Below are positions 1 through 8,336 of a stretch of 64,000 bases of DNA, piece after piece. Every line of letters starts with the position of its first letter. Within the stretch, counting starts at the first letter, position 1. The DNA is taken from the NCBI GenBank assembly GCA_027036135.1, contig JALVSY010000007.1:748880-812879 (forward strand), in the 5' to 3' direction. Position numbers and translations under genes: made by a program. Below the pieces are notes generated by a model. The model did no database searches. It was not told the origin of the DNA and saw nothing but the letters and a program-made list of their open reading frames with translations. The stretch is from Pyrodictiaceae archaeon (GTDB taxonomy: Archaea > Thermoproteota > Thermoprotei_A > Sulfolobales > Pyrodictiaceae).

Positions 1-257
1 TCTATGGGGTCAATGTTCATTGCCGTGAGTAGGCCGTAGACAAGGGTGTATAGTTTCCCGCCGATATTCTTACGGACGCCGCATACACCATACTTGCCCG
101 GGGCTATTATGCAGCGCCTAGCGCAGAGGTTGCAGCGCACATAGCCCTTCTCGCCATGGTACTCCACTGGCTCCCATAGGACTGCTTCTCTCACGTAGGG
201 CTTCTTTAGTAGCTCCTCGTTGCTCGGTCTCCTCTCCTCGCTTAAGCCTATGGCCAA
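1..257 (-). CDS. AmrS-like radical SAM enzyme (AmmeMemoRadiSam system), N-terminal part
   Basis: Only the N-terminal ~85 residues lie in the window; the rest runs off the left edge. The frame reads a Cys pair (CNLC), then CIIAPGKYGVCGVRKN, then YTLVYG and a DPI stretch. This is the N-terminal Cys-rich zone and the lead-in to the radical SAM core typical of AmrS/PflA-like archaeal enzymes that accompany MEMO and AMMECR1 proteins. No ATG is available upstream in frame; TTG at 257 follows a GGGGAC stretch, with a TATA-like TTATACA near 296-303. The substrate is not known. The CxxxCxxC cluster of the radical SAM core lies outside the window, so the family call rests on the N-terminal region alone. 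Confidence 0.8.
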   Translation of the reverse strand, partial: MAIGLSEERRPSNEELLKKPYVREAVLWEPVEYHGEKGYVRCNLCARRCIIAPGKYGVCGVRKNIGGKLYTLVYGLLTAMNIDPI

Positions 258-386
258 GACATGTGTCCCCGAGTGTATAGGGGTTGTAGGAACTCTGTAT
301 AAGTAACCCGAAGTACACTGGGCTGTAGATACTTTAACGACGAAGAGCAGGGGAGTAGATACCAGTACTGTTGCACAAGTTAGTAA

Positions 387-1805
387 CTAGACTAGTCCCT
401 GTTTTCCCAGTTTTTCTCTGTACCGTTTATAGCGTAGCATAGCGGCTAGGCTACCTACTGCTCTCTCCGGGCTAGGGTATGCTGGTATGTGTTCTCGGTT
501 CAGTACCTTCATTGCCTCGTAGGTCTCTATGCCGCCGACCATTGCTACGAGTAGTGGCTTGTTCTTGTCGCGGTACTCCTTGGCTACATCGGTTATTGCT
601 TTTGCTAGGTCTATTGGGTCTAGTACCGCGGTCTGACAATAGAGTACGACTATGTTGTCTACCTTGTCTGACTCGTAAGCTACTCTTAGTGCTGCGACGT
701 AATTGTCTACCCCGGCTTGGCCGGAGAGGTCTACTGGGTTCTTGGGGCTACCGAACCAGGGCATTGTTTTTCGGAACTTCTCTATCAACTCGTTATCGGG
801 TTGTAGTAGGGGTACACCGTGTAGCTCTGCGGCATCGGTTGCTAGTACTCCTACCCCGCCGCCATTGGTTATGATGACCGTGTTCTCGCCTGGTGGGAGC
901 GGCTGGGTTGCGAAGGCTCTTGCCCAGTCGAACATCTCTTCCACAGTCTCTGCTCTCAGTATACCTGCCTGCTTGAACCCAGCGCTGTAGAGCGTGTCTG
1001 CTCCTGCTAGGCTTCCAGTGTGGCTCGCTACCGCAGCTGCTCCTCGCCTCGTTCTGCCAGCCTTTATGACTATTACGGGCTTCTTCGCCGTGACCCTCTT
1101 CATTGCCTCTATGAATCTCTGCCCAGTGCCTGGCTTCAATCCCTCAAGGTAAATAGCTATGACCCTCGTGTGTGGGTCGTCTGCCAGCCACTCGGAGACC
1201 TCAACCACATCTATATCGGCCATGTTGCCCATGCTCACGACTGCGCTGAGTCCTAGCTCGTTCATAGCAGTCCAGCCCATCAATGCTATGCCGAGGGCCC
1301 CACTCTGCGTGATGAATGCTATGTTTCCTTTCCTAATCCTGCTGGGCCCGAAGGTAGCGTTCATCCCTATAGGGGTATAGGCTACGCCAAAGATGTTGGG
1401 GCCTAGGACCCTCATCCCATACCTCCGGGCTATCTTGACGAGCTCCTCCTCTGCCTCCCTGTTACCTACCTCGGAGAACCCCGCCGTTATGACAACGAGT
1501 ACCTTGACGCCCTTCTCGCCACACTCCCGAGCAACCCTATTCACTATACCAACAGGTACAGCAATGACCGCCATGTCTACCTCATCGGGTATATCAAGCA
1601 CGCTTGGATAAGCCTTGAGCCCCAGGATCTCCTTCGCGAAAGGGTTCACAGGGTAAATCTTACCCGTGTACCCGGACTCTATCAGGTTACGGACAATCGT
1701 GTAACCTATTTTCCCGGGATGCCTAGACGCGCCTATCACGGCTATGCTGCGTGGATTAAACAATGCATCAAGAGGGCTACGCGGCTTCAAGGCTAGTAAG
1801 GACAC
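387..1805 (-). CDS. acetate/acyl-CoA synthetase (ADP-forming), alpha subunit
   Basis: Cytoplasmic enzyme converting acyl-CoA, ADP and Pi to acid, CoA and ATP, used by peptide- and sugar-fermenting archaea for substrate-level phosphorylation. The N-terminus has the CoA-binding Rossmann fold (NPRSIAVIGASRHPGKIGY). A succinyl-CoA-ligase-like domain follows, with TQSGALG and the SHTGSLAG motif carrying the His that is phosphorylated in this family. Length (~470 aa) matches stand-alone alpha subunits; the ATP-grasp beta subunit is not in the window. The frame stays open to 1949, but family N-termini begin close to the Rossmann fold. I favour GTG 1805 (or TTG 1790), below a TATA-like TTTATTTATTAAAA at about 1860-1873. 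Confidence 0.88.
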   Translation of the reverse strand: MSLLALKPRSPLDALFNPRSIAVIGASRHPGKIGYTIVRNLIESGYTGKIYPVNPFAKEILGLKAYPSVLDIPDEVDMAVIAVPVGIVNRVARECGEKGVKVLVVITAGFSEVGNREAEEELVKIARRYGMRVLGPNIFGVAYTPIGMNATFGPSRIRKGNIAFITQSGALGIALMGWTAMNELGLSAVVSMGNMADIDVVEVSEWLADDPHTRVIAIYLEGLKPGTGQRFIEAMKRVTAKKPVIVIKAGRTRRGAAAVASHTGSLAGADTLYSAGFKQAGILRAETVEEMFDWARAFATQPLPPGENTVIITNGGGVGVLATDAAELHGVPLLQPDNELIEKFRKTMPWFGSPKNPVDLSGQAGVDNYVAALRVAYESDKVDNIVVLYCQTAVLDPIDLAKAITDVAKEYRDKNKPLLVAMVGGIETYEAMKVLNREHIPAYPSPERAVGSLAAMLRYKRYREKLGKQGLV

Positions 1806-1948
1806 CTCCCAGGGATAAGAGGTAAGTGCTCTGGGCAAAAACGTTTTGGCACCACAACGTTTTAATAAATAAATCGCCGAATAGAGAAAATAACTAGCTG
1901 AAACAGACTCTAGAGTACAGGGATACCGAGAATACGGGTTCTTGTTCA

Positions 1949-2200
1949 TTGATTGAGAAAAAAGGGAACCAGGTTAGCACCCCTTACCTTGTTGAGCGCG
2001 AGTCGAGTAGGGCAAATGTGCACACGGCTAGAAAGTTGGTAGCAAGGGTCTCAGCATTTTTCCTTGAGGAAAGACTAGATATAAAATATATCATTCATGC
2101 TAGGCGGGCCAGGAGCTTACCAAGCAATGTCGAGCTTTTCCCCTTAGACGATATCAGGGAAGGCATAGGAAGGAGGAAGCACTACTTGTCAAGCCAGTAG
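1949..2200 (+). CDS. small hypothetical protein
   Basis: An 83-residue basic, charged frame from TTG, divergent from the acyl-CoA synthetase gene and sharing its AT-rich upstream zone (TTTAATAAATAAATC on this strand). I recognise no domain. The sequence has a central amphipathic stretch rich in Arg and Ala (HTARKLVARVSAFFLEERL) and an acidic-to-basic C-terminus. No Shine-Dalgarno motif stands out and the start is uncertain. The main argument for a gene is an open frame with plausible archaeal composition in a gap otherwise lacking one. It could be a chance frame. Confidence 0.35.
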   Translation: MIEKKGNQVSTPYLVERESSRANVHTARKLVARVSAFFLEERLDIKYIIHARRARSLPSNVELFPLDDIREGIGRRKHYLSSQ

Positions 2201-2204
2201 CGTA

Positions 2205-2302
2205 GCTCGGGGGACCTTGGTGGCTCGGTCCCGCCGAGGACCCCTTCCTCACCCCCTGGGGGCTCCTCGGTGAAAGGGCGTCCCTCCTCATCACCACCGA
2301 GA
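2205..2302. other. GC-rich segment with nested inverted repeats, candidate structured RNA
   Basis: This gap between convergent genes is much more GC-rich than other intergenic DNA here. Nested complements are visible: CTCGGT (2224-2229) with ACCGAG (2296-2301), or GGTGG (2219-2223) with CCACC (2294-2298); CCGAGGA (2234-2240) with TCCTCGG (2264-2270); and CCCC/GGGG (2252-2255/2259-2262). On the minus strand, GTGATGA matches the box C / kink-turn consensus. No clear box D and no ACA is seen, so neither a C/D nor an H/ACA RNA is proven. It could also be the 3' end of the panB transcript. Confidence 0.3.
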
Positions 2303-2337
2303 TCTCTGTTCATGTACTGAGAGGGTTGTTTTCTTGG

Positions 2338-3189
2338 TTACTTTTCTTCGAGCATTTGCTCTAGTCTATCTAGTTCGCCTTTCTTCATGCCCCAGTACAT
2401 TCCCGCTGAGGGGAATGCTCCCTGCCTTACCTCGTTAGCGTAGCGTGTCACTGCTTCGCGTATCATCTTGGCTGTGTCTAGATACTTTTTGGCGAAGGGG
2501 GGCGGGCTTAGTGATAGCCCTATTAGGTCGTGGAGTACGAGGACTTGGCCGTCGCAATATGGGCCGCTTCCTATACATATCGTTGGTATGCTTAGTCTCT
2601 GTGTTATCTTTCTTGCTACCTCGTGGGCTGTGAACTCTATCACTATTGCGAAGGCTCCTGCCTCTTCTAGTGCCTCGGCGTCCTGGATTATCTTCTTGGC
2701 CTCCTCGGCTGTCTTGCCTGCCAGTCTGTAGCCTCCGAGGAGCTTGTGTTTCTGCGGGGTAAGGCCTATGTGCCCCATTACGGGGATGCCTGTCCTTGTT
2801 AGGGCCTTAACCACGTCGCTGTATTCTTGCCCGCCCTCTAGCTTTACCGCGTCCGCGCCCATGGCTAGCATTTTTCCCGCGTTGTGCACCGCCTCGTTTA
2901 TGCTCGCCTCGTAGCTCATGAACGGCATGTCTCCAACTACTAGTGCCCTGGGCTTCGCCCTAGCGACCGCTGCTACGTGTAGGAGCATCATATCCATTGT
3001 TACCTGGAGCGTTGACTCGAGGCCATGAACAACCATGCCCACGCTGTCGCCAACAAGTATAGCGTCGACCCCTGCCTCATCGACTATGCGCGCGGAGGGA
3101 TAATCATAGGCCGTGACCATTACTATTTTCTCGCCGCGCTGCTTTGCACGGACTATGTCTCGCACGGTGACCTTCTCCCGGCTAGCCAT
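2338..3189 (-). CDS. panB: 3-methyl-2-oxobutanoate hydroxymethyltransferase
   Basis: PanB transfers a hydroxymethyl group from methylene-tetrahydrofolate/methanopterin to 2-oxoisovalerate, giving ketopantoate for CoA synthesis. The 283-residue protein has the family's full TIM-barrel length. Visible landmarks are VMVTAYDYPSARI, the metal-binding ILVGDSVGMVVHG, VVGDMPFMSYE, KLEGG, GHIGLTPQ and IGSGPYCDGQVLV. ATG 3189 lies inside the 3' end of the upstream ketopantoate reductase gene (37-nt overlap), so the two are probably translationally coupled and catalyse consecutive steps to pantoate. Confidence 0.95.
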   Translation of the reverse strand: MASREKVTVRDIVRAKQRGEKIVMVTAYDYPSARIVDEAGVDAILVGDSVGMVVHGLESTLQVTMDMMLLHVAAVARAKPRALVVGDMPFMSYEASINEAVHNAGKMLAMGADAVKLEGGQEYSDVVKALTRTGIPVMGHIGLTPQKHKLLGGYRLAGKTAEEAKKIIQDAEALEEAGAFAIVIEFTAHEVARKITQRLSIPTICIGSGPYCDGQVLVLHDLIGLSLSPPPFAKKYLDTAKMIREAVTRYANEVRQGAFPSAGMYWGMKKGELDRLEQMLEEK

Positions 3190-4097
3190 TTCTCGAGCAG
3201 CCTCACAGCCCGGTACGCAAACCAGTTAAGCGGGGCCGAGACCCCGTGTCTCCAGGCCTCTTCGGCGACGACTCCACTGATATAGTCTATCTCGGTCCGC
3301 TTACCCCTACTAATGTCCTGGATCATGGAGGAGCAGTTATCCCCAGTTACCCGGGCTACTCGCAGCGCCTCCTCAACAGGGTTCCTCGGCAGCTTAATGC
3401 CGTGGGCCTCGGCGACCCTGCCAACCTCCTCTGCCAAGGCCTCAGCTAGCTCCCTGGCAAAAGGATCCTCAACTACTACCCGGTTACGGCTCCACGCTAG
3501 CACTGTTACTGGGTTTATTGCTGCGTTTACCGCGAGTTTCAGCCAGCGCCACTCATCGAGACGCCCGCCGATGCAGTGGGTACTTAGCCCTCCCCGACTA
3601 AGAGCATCGGAGAGGAAGTGGCAGGCACGCCTAGCTTCCTCGTTAGCGCTTCTCCAGCCCAGCAGCACCTCGCCCCTATTGACGAGCCTTGAGCGGCAAT
3701 GCCCGAGCCTAGTGGAGCCAAACAACACTATTCCGCCAAGAGCCCTACCCGGGAACCTCGACTCTAGTAGCTCTAGGCTCCCTAGCCCATTCTGTAACGA
3801 GACAACCGAGCCAGGCCTCCACCCAGCACGTAGAGACTCCTCAACAGCTGCTCGTAGATCATAGGCCTTGGTAGCGTAGAGAACCAGCTCTGGGCTAATC
3901 CTATGTGCATCGCTCCACGTGTAGACGGGGATACTAGCCTCTCCTAGACCCTCGACAATAACCCTGCTAGCACTCTGGCCCCGAGTAACTACAGCCACGT
4001 CCACGCCTCCCCTGCTAAGCGCGACAGCAAGCACTGAGCCAACAGCGCCGCACCCAACAACCACTACACTGGCCAAGGCAGCTCCTTGCCCTCCCAT
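3153..4097 (-). CDS. ketopantoate reductase-like protein (ApbA/PanE family)
   Basis: Predicted NAD(P)H-dependent reduction of ketopantoate to pantoate. The N-terminus carries the Rossmann motif VVVGCGAVGSVLA. NGLGSLE matches the family NG motif, the Lys of LKLAVNAAINP is the catalytic/substrate Lys region, and the helical C-terminal domain ends with EIDYISG, a substrate-contact signature. ATG 4097 gives about 314 aa and an N-terminus close to the Rossmann strand; the frame is open further upstream but would cross the divergent promoter. Pairing with panB strongly supports the pantothenate role, although related 2-oxoacid reductases exist. Confidence 0.85.
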   Translation of the reverse strand: MGGQGAALASVVVVGCGAVGSVLAVALSRGGVDVAVVTRGQSASRVIVEGLGEASIPVYTWSDAHRISPELVLYATKAYDLRAAVEESLRAGWRPGSVVSLQNGLGSLELLESRFPGRALGGIVLFGSTRLGHCRSRLVNRGEVLLGWRSANEEARRACHFLSDALSRGGLSTHCIGGRLDEWRWLKLAVNAAINPVTVLAWSRNRVVVEDPFARELAEALAEEVGRVAEAHGIKLPRNPVEEALRVARVTGDNCSSMIQDISRGKRTEIDYISGVVAEEAWRHGVSAPLNWFAYRAVRLLEKWLAGRRSPCET

Positions 4098-4175
4098 GAG
4101 GACCGGAGTGTTCTCCCGGGAATATACCCGCCGGTATATAGCTACAGTTATATAACCACAGTTATACAGCAGGTT
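4098..4175. promoter_or_regulatory. bidirectional promoter with TATA boxes for both divergent genes
   Basis: The 78-nt gap holds several TATA-like elements. On the plus strand, GTTATATAA (about 4147-4155) sits about 25 nt upstream of ATG 4176, which fits a leaderless transcript. For the minus-strand ketopantoate reductase gene, the reverse complement shows CTATATACC and GGTATATT about 20-40 nt before ATG 4097. Confidence 0.5.
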
Positions 4176-5498
4176 ATGCCATGGGGGCACCCGTTAGTGC
4201 AAAAAGTAGTTATCCATCGATGGGAGTGTAGCTACCTTGCCAAGCGCTCCCGGGAACAAGGCTGGGTACTGGTATACGGTAGGAGGAAGACAGGAAAGAC
4301 ATGGCTTCTAAGGAACTGCGTTGACTGGGGTCTCTACGTCACTGTTACGCGTAGCGGCGAGTGCATAGTAGAGGACCGGGCTGGTAGGAGGAATATTGGT
4401 CTCCGAGAATGCATATCCATGGCTACTCAGGGGCTGAGGAAGCAGGGGGAGAGCATCATTATTGACGAGTTTCAGCGTGTCCCGGAAAAGTACTGGGACT
4501 TGCTAGCAATTGCTGCCCACGAGGCTGAGAGAGGCCTCATACTATGCGGGTCTAGCCTAGGCATGGCACGCCGCGTATTCGACGAGAGAAGCCCCTTGCT
4601 AGGCTTCTTTGAGGCCTTCCGCGTAGACCTGGCAAGCATCGCGGATACCATCGCGTCACTCCACGGCCAGGGCCTCGGAACCCGCGAGGCAGTCCTATGG
4701 TCAATTATTGTCCGTGACCCCTGGGTGCTGCTGCATCTCAAGCCCCGGGGTGAGCCCTGGAAGCTACTAGCCGAGCGAGCAGCTGGCCTTGTCCCCGCGG
4801 CTAAGGGGCTTATCGGGGAGGTGTTTAGTGAGGAAGATAGGCAGCTAAGCAGGGTCTACGAGGCGGTTCTCCAGCTACTAGCTCAGGGCTATTGGCGGGC
4901 TGCCGACATAGCTGCCAAGCTCTACGAGGCAGGGTTCTCCACGTCTCCCCAGCCAGGGGTAGCAACCGGGGTTCTTCGCGTCCTTGAAGAGATGGGGCTT
5001 GTTGAGCGTGTTCCCTTGTGGAGGACTCGTAGAGCCCGCGTATATTATCGGCACCGATCCTCGTCGGTCTCGCTTCTCTACAGCGTAGCAGACTATGTGG
5101 AGGAGGTAGGGGAGACACCTAGCCCCGACGCGCTCTTGGCAAGGTATGGTGTGGAGCTGCAGTTCGGCCTCGGAGAGCTACTAGCTGAGCGCAAGGGTCT
5201 TCGCAGAGGCTACTCTATACCGCGGGGTGGACGCGACATAGACGTCGTCTTGCTCGATAGACGCGGCAGGCCTGAGTGGGGCTACGAGGTGGAAATGGGC
5301 CACCTGGATACCCGCGAAGCCGAGAACATAGCTGAGTGGATACGGTCCCTCGGAATACCACACGCAGGTATAATAGCCCTAGGCGGGATAAGGGGCGATA
5401 CAGGTAGGGTTGATGAGGCCCCTGACGCCAAGGCTATAGTGGAGGAGGCAGAGATGCTAAGCAATACACGGAGAAAAGAAATTGATACGGTGGAATAG
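4176..5498 (+). CDS. archaeal ATPase with C-terminal DUF234/nuclease-like domain
   Basis: A P-loop ATPase of the archaeal MNS/DUF234 type. Near the N-terminus are Walker A GRRKTGKTW and Walker B SIIIDEFQRVPE, then a sensor-like LILCGSS. The middle is winged-helix-like (YWRAADIAAKLYEAG, VLRVLEEMGLVERV). The C-terminal DUF234-like part contains GGRDIDVVLLD followed by GYEVEMGH, an arrangement reminiscent of a PD-(D/E)xK nuclease core. Cellular role is unknown; such genes are common accessory genes in archaea and have been linked to mobile or defence loci. ATG 4176 is preferred to an upstream in-frame start because of TATA spacing. Confidence 0.8.
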   Translation: MPWGHPLVQKVVIHRWECSYLAKRSREQGWVLVYGRRKTGKTWLLRNCVDWGLYVTVTRSGECIVEDRAGRRNIGLRECISMATQGLRKQGESIIIDEFQRVPEKYWDLLAIAAHEAERGLILCGSSLGMARRVFDERSPLLGFFEAFRVDLASIADTIASLHGQGLGTREAVLWSIIVRDPWVLLHLKPRGEPWKLLAERAAGLVPAAKGLIGEVFSEEDRQLSRVYEAVLQLLAQGYWRAADIAAKLYEAGFSTSPQPGVATGVLRVLEEMGLVERVPLWRTRRARVYYRHRSSSVSLLYSVADYVEEVGETPSPDALLARYGVELQFGLGELLAERKGLRRGYSIPRGGRDIDVVLLDRRGRPEWGYEVEMGHLDTREAENIAEWIRSLGIPHAGIIALGGIRGDTGRVDEAPDAKAIVEEAEMLSNTRRKEIDTVE

Positions 5499-5567
5499 CC
5501 TTAGCTAAGGCGCTGCTCCTGGCTACCCGGTTCCGAGGCCCTACGGAGATCGGAGGAGTCCCTGAGC

Positions 5568-6299
5568 TTGCCTATCGTGCGAATGGGTGGCTGGGTACTA
5601 GCCATAGAGGGGGATACAAACAGCTCTAATGACATTATTGCTACTCTTCGCCGCGTCTACGAGAGAGTTAGTGGAGAGGACCTCGTCGAGCTAATTATCC
5701 ACGAATCGCGAGAAGCAATGGAGACGTTTCTCAGACAAGAAGCAGAGAGGCTGGGCGTTGTTATTGATGCCTCGTTCCCCGTGGTTCATGAGGCTTGGAC
5801 CGGGGTTCCCCGGATACACGTAGTCCCCCAGGAGCTTAGACAACTAGGCGACGTGGGCAAGGCCTTTCTCGTACACGAGGCCTTTCACAGCATACTACAC
5901 GGCTCACTAGAGTATTATATCGTAACATTACCCGGCAGCGATGAAGCGAGCTGGCTAGCAGCCTACATAGCCGCCACGAGTATCAAGGACCTAGAAGTAC
6001 ACATGCACATGAAGAGATACGGGTTCAAGGAGGAGCTATTGCTCGAGAAGAACTACTGGGAGAAAACACTGGGAAACAAGTGGGGATGCAGCAGTCCCGA
6101 GGAGCTTGGAGATGTGCTGCGAGCAGCCACGATATGGATAGTCCTGGGAGAGAAGCCGCCGCTAAGCGAAGAGTGCTCCGGGAAAATAGAGCCCCTTATC
6201 AAGTTATACGAGGAACTAACGCGCCTAGATAAGAGGCCGTGGAATTACCTGGATAGAGCAATAAGCGAGACAATAGGCATTGTTAAGGCTCTTCGGTAG
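5568..6299 (+). CDS. HExxH-containing putative metallopeptidase, function unknown
   Basis: A 243-residue soluble protein without a signal peptide. It contains VHEAFHSILHGSLEYY, an HExxH zinc-binding motif. About 45 residues later comes IKDLEVHMHMKRYG, where an acidic residue or His could be a third ligand. Similar small archaeal proteins are annotated only as hypothetical. TTG 5568 is 11 nt after GGAGG (5552-5556); an internal ATG at 5583 is an alternative. It follows the DUF234 ATPase on the same strand but is probably not co-functional. Confidence 0.6.
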   Translation: MPIVRMGGWVLAIEGDTNSSNDIIATLRRVYERVSGEDLVELIIHESREAMETFLRQEAERLGVVIDASFPVVHEAWTGVPRIHVVPQELRQLGDVGKAFLVHEAFHSILHGSLEYYIVTLPGSDEASWLAAYIAATSIKDLEVHMHMKRYGFKEELLLEKNYWEKTLGNKWGCSSPEELGDVLRAATIWIVLGEKPPLSEECSGKIEPLIKLYEELTRLDKRPWNYLDRAISETIGIVKALR

Positions 6300-6359
6300 A
6301 GCTGTCTCTGAGCCCAGCCGTGTCCCGGAGGGATGCATATGGAGGCCTAGTGCTCCTAG

Positions 6360-7715
6360 GTGACGAGGCATTTTTCATCCCTCAGGGACCTTGATACAGA
6401 GTTAATGGTGTTGTCTCTCTTGGCTAGCGGAGAGCCCCTTGTTCTTTGTGGCCGGGTAGTTGATACGTCTAGTGGCGGTATTATCGAGGATGGCTGCGTC
6501 GTTGTAGAGGGCAGTGTTATACGTGATGTTGGTTCCCGTGGCTCTGTCGAGGTACCGGAAGAGGCTAGGGTTCTTGATCTCCGGGGTTATACTATCCTGC
6601 CTGGCCTAATAGATGCCCATGTACATGTTACCGGGCTTCGTAGCGGCGACTACGTGAGAGAGGCCCTCACAACCCCGGCTGGTGTTCTATGCGCACGCGG
6701 AGCAAGGGATTTAGAGAAAATGCTTGATGCTGGCTTCACCACTATTGTTGATGCTGGTGGTGTTATAGGTCTTCATCTCCGCGATGCTGTTGCTGAGGGC
6801 ACTGTTAGGGGGCCGCGCATAGTTGCTGCTGGGTACCCGTTGAGCCAGACCTTTGGCCATGGCGATGTACACTTTCTCCCCGTTGAGTACGTTGATGCAC
6901 GGACTACTAGGATTTTCCAGCCCTTCCTCTCACTGATATGTGATGGAGCTGACGAGTGCCGCAAGGCTGCTCGCTATGCTCTCCGGGAGGGAGCGGATTT
7001 TATCAAGATATTCGCTAGTGGTGGCGTTGCTTCCCAGCGCGATAGGCCAGAGTACCCTCAGTTCACCCTAGAGGAGATCAAGGCCATTGTTGAGGAGGCT
7101 AGGAGGGCTAGGAGGTTCGTACATGCACATGCAGAGGGTGCGGAGGGCATAATCAATGCTCTACGCGGGGGCGTGACGAGGATAGCCCACGCAATATTCA
7201 TAGATGATGAAGGCATTAGCCTAGCCCTGGAGAAGAACGCTGTCATAATCCCAACGCTTAGTGTCGTGAAGCTACTCGTGGAGCACGGCGAGAAAGCCGG
7301 GGTACCGAGCTGGGCCCTAGAGAAGGCACGGGAAGTCTACAAGATACACGTGGAGAACATTAGGCGTGCCTACCGGGCAGGTGTAAGGCTAGCGACTGGC
7401 ACCGACTTCTTCTTCGAGCCACTCGGGACAAAGTTCTACGGGCTCAATGCGTTAGAGATACACCTCCTCGTAACAGAGATAGGGCTAAGCCCCCTAGAAG
7501 CACTAATAGCTGCCACTAAGAACGCTGCCTACGTGGCCGGGCTAGAGGGCAAAGTAGGCGAGCTAAAGCCGGGATACCTAGCAGACATCATAGTCGTGAA
7601 AGGCAACCCTGACCAAGACACTAGGACACTACTCTGCCCAGACAACGTAGTACTTGTGATGAAGGAAGGCAAGATACTAAAAGACAGAGTCAATGGCCAA
7701 GATGCACATGCTTAG
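6360..7715 (+). CDS. metal-dependent amidohydrolase (imidazolonepropionase/prolidase-like)
   Basis: Amidohydrolase-superfamily protein with a beta-sandwich N-terminus (VLCGRVVD) and a TIM barrel. The metal-binding residues are easy to follow: LPGLIDAHVHV (HxH), FIKIFASGGV (candidate bridging Lys), FVHAHAEG (His), ITRIAHAIF-type His, and ATGTDFFFEP (Asp). It ends with the superfamily's LKPGYLADIIVVKG. The closest recognised group is imidazolonepropionase-related hydrolases and Xaa-Pro dipeptidases of archaea; the substrate cannot be told from sequence. GTG 6360 is the first start, ATG 6405 an alternative that keeps all motifs. Confidence 0.82.
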   Translation: MTRHFSSLRDLDTELMVLSLLASGEPLVLCGRVVDTSSGGIIEDGCVVVEGSVIRDVGSRGSVEVPEEARVLDLRGYTILPGLIDAHVHVTGLRSGDYVREALTTPAGVLCARGARDLEKMLDAGFTTIVDAGGVIGLHLRDAVAEGTVRGPRIVAAGYPLSQTFGHGDVHFLPVEYVDARTTRIFQPFLSLICDGADECRKAARYALREGADFIKIFASGGVASQRDRPEYPQFTLEEIKAIVEEARRARRFVHAHAEGAEGIINALRGGVTRIAHAIFIDDEGISLALEKNAVIIPTLSVVKLLVEHGEKAGVPSWALEKAREVYKIHVENIRRAYRAGVRLATGTDFFFEPLGTKFYGLNALEIHLLVTEIGLSPLEALIAATKNAAYVAGLEGKVGELKPGYLADIIVVKGNPDQDTRTLLCPDNVVLVMKEGKILKDRVNGQDAHA

Positions 7716-7852
7716 GCAATAGTAGAGTATTAGTTAAGGCACTAGTAGTTACTGCTCTCTCAGCTCCGATAGCTTGCGCACTGAGTCAGTTCCCAGGAAT
7801 ACTTTTACTTAGCTCTTCATATTCCACCTCTATAAGGAGGAAAAAGGGGGCC

Positions 7853-8336
7853 GTGGATTCTCTCGTAATTAGTCTGCCGCCTAGTACGGCTAAGAGGCTT
7901 CGTAGAGAGGCCGAGAGGAATGAAATGAGTGTTGAGGAGCACGTCTTGGAGCTTCTAGGGACTAGTCTAAATCCCCGCTAATAGAGCGAGGGAGTATATA
8001 GAGGGAGCAAGACAGCTCCTTGAGCAGGCTCGTGGGGAGCTGGGGAGGGGTGATGTTCGGCAGGCTGCTGAAAAGCTATGGGGCGCGGCAGCACTGGCTG
8101 TTAAGGCCTACGCGTCGTGGAGAGAAGGCAAAAGGCTGACAAGCCACCGAGAACTATGGGAGTATAGCAAGAAGCTGATAAACGAGCTAGGAGAATGGGT
8201 GTATGATGCATGGATGGCGGCCAATGGTATGCATACATGCTTCTACGAAAACTGGTGCAGCAGGGAGCATGTTGAGAGCGCTATTAAGCGTATAGAGAGG
8301 CTTGTCAACGAGATTACTCGCCGTATACTCGGCTAG
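7853..8336 (+). pseudogene. RHH-PaREP1 family gene split by a one-base frameshift
   Basis: GTG 7853, behind AAGGAGG (7834-7840), starts a 42-residue ribbon-helix-helix-like frame (VISLPPSTAKRLRREAERN, then MSVEEHVLELL) that stops at TAA 7979-7981. In the +1 frame, open to TAG 8334-8336, a PaREP1-like protein follows (ARQLLEQARGELGRGDV, AAEKLWGAAALAVKAYA, GEWVYDAWMAANGMHTCFYE). This second part has no start codon of its own near its beginning. Dropping one C from the CCCC run (7973-7976) joins them into about 160 aa, the order expected for archaeal RHH-PaREP1 proteins. It may be a real mutation, a +1 programmed shift, or a sequencing error. PaREP1 function is unknown. Confidence 0.7.

Noticed and set aside
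479-874. 131-codon plus-strand frame rich in Leu/Arg
   Set aside because: It lies wholly opposite the acyl-CoA synthetase gene and has shadow-frame composition.
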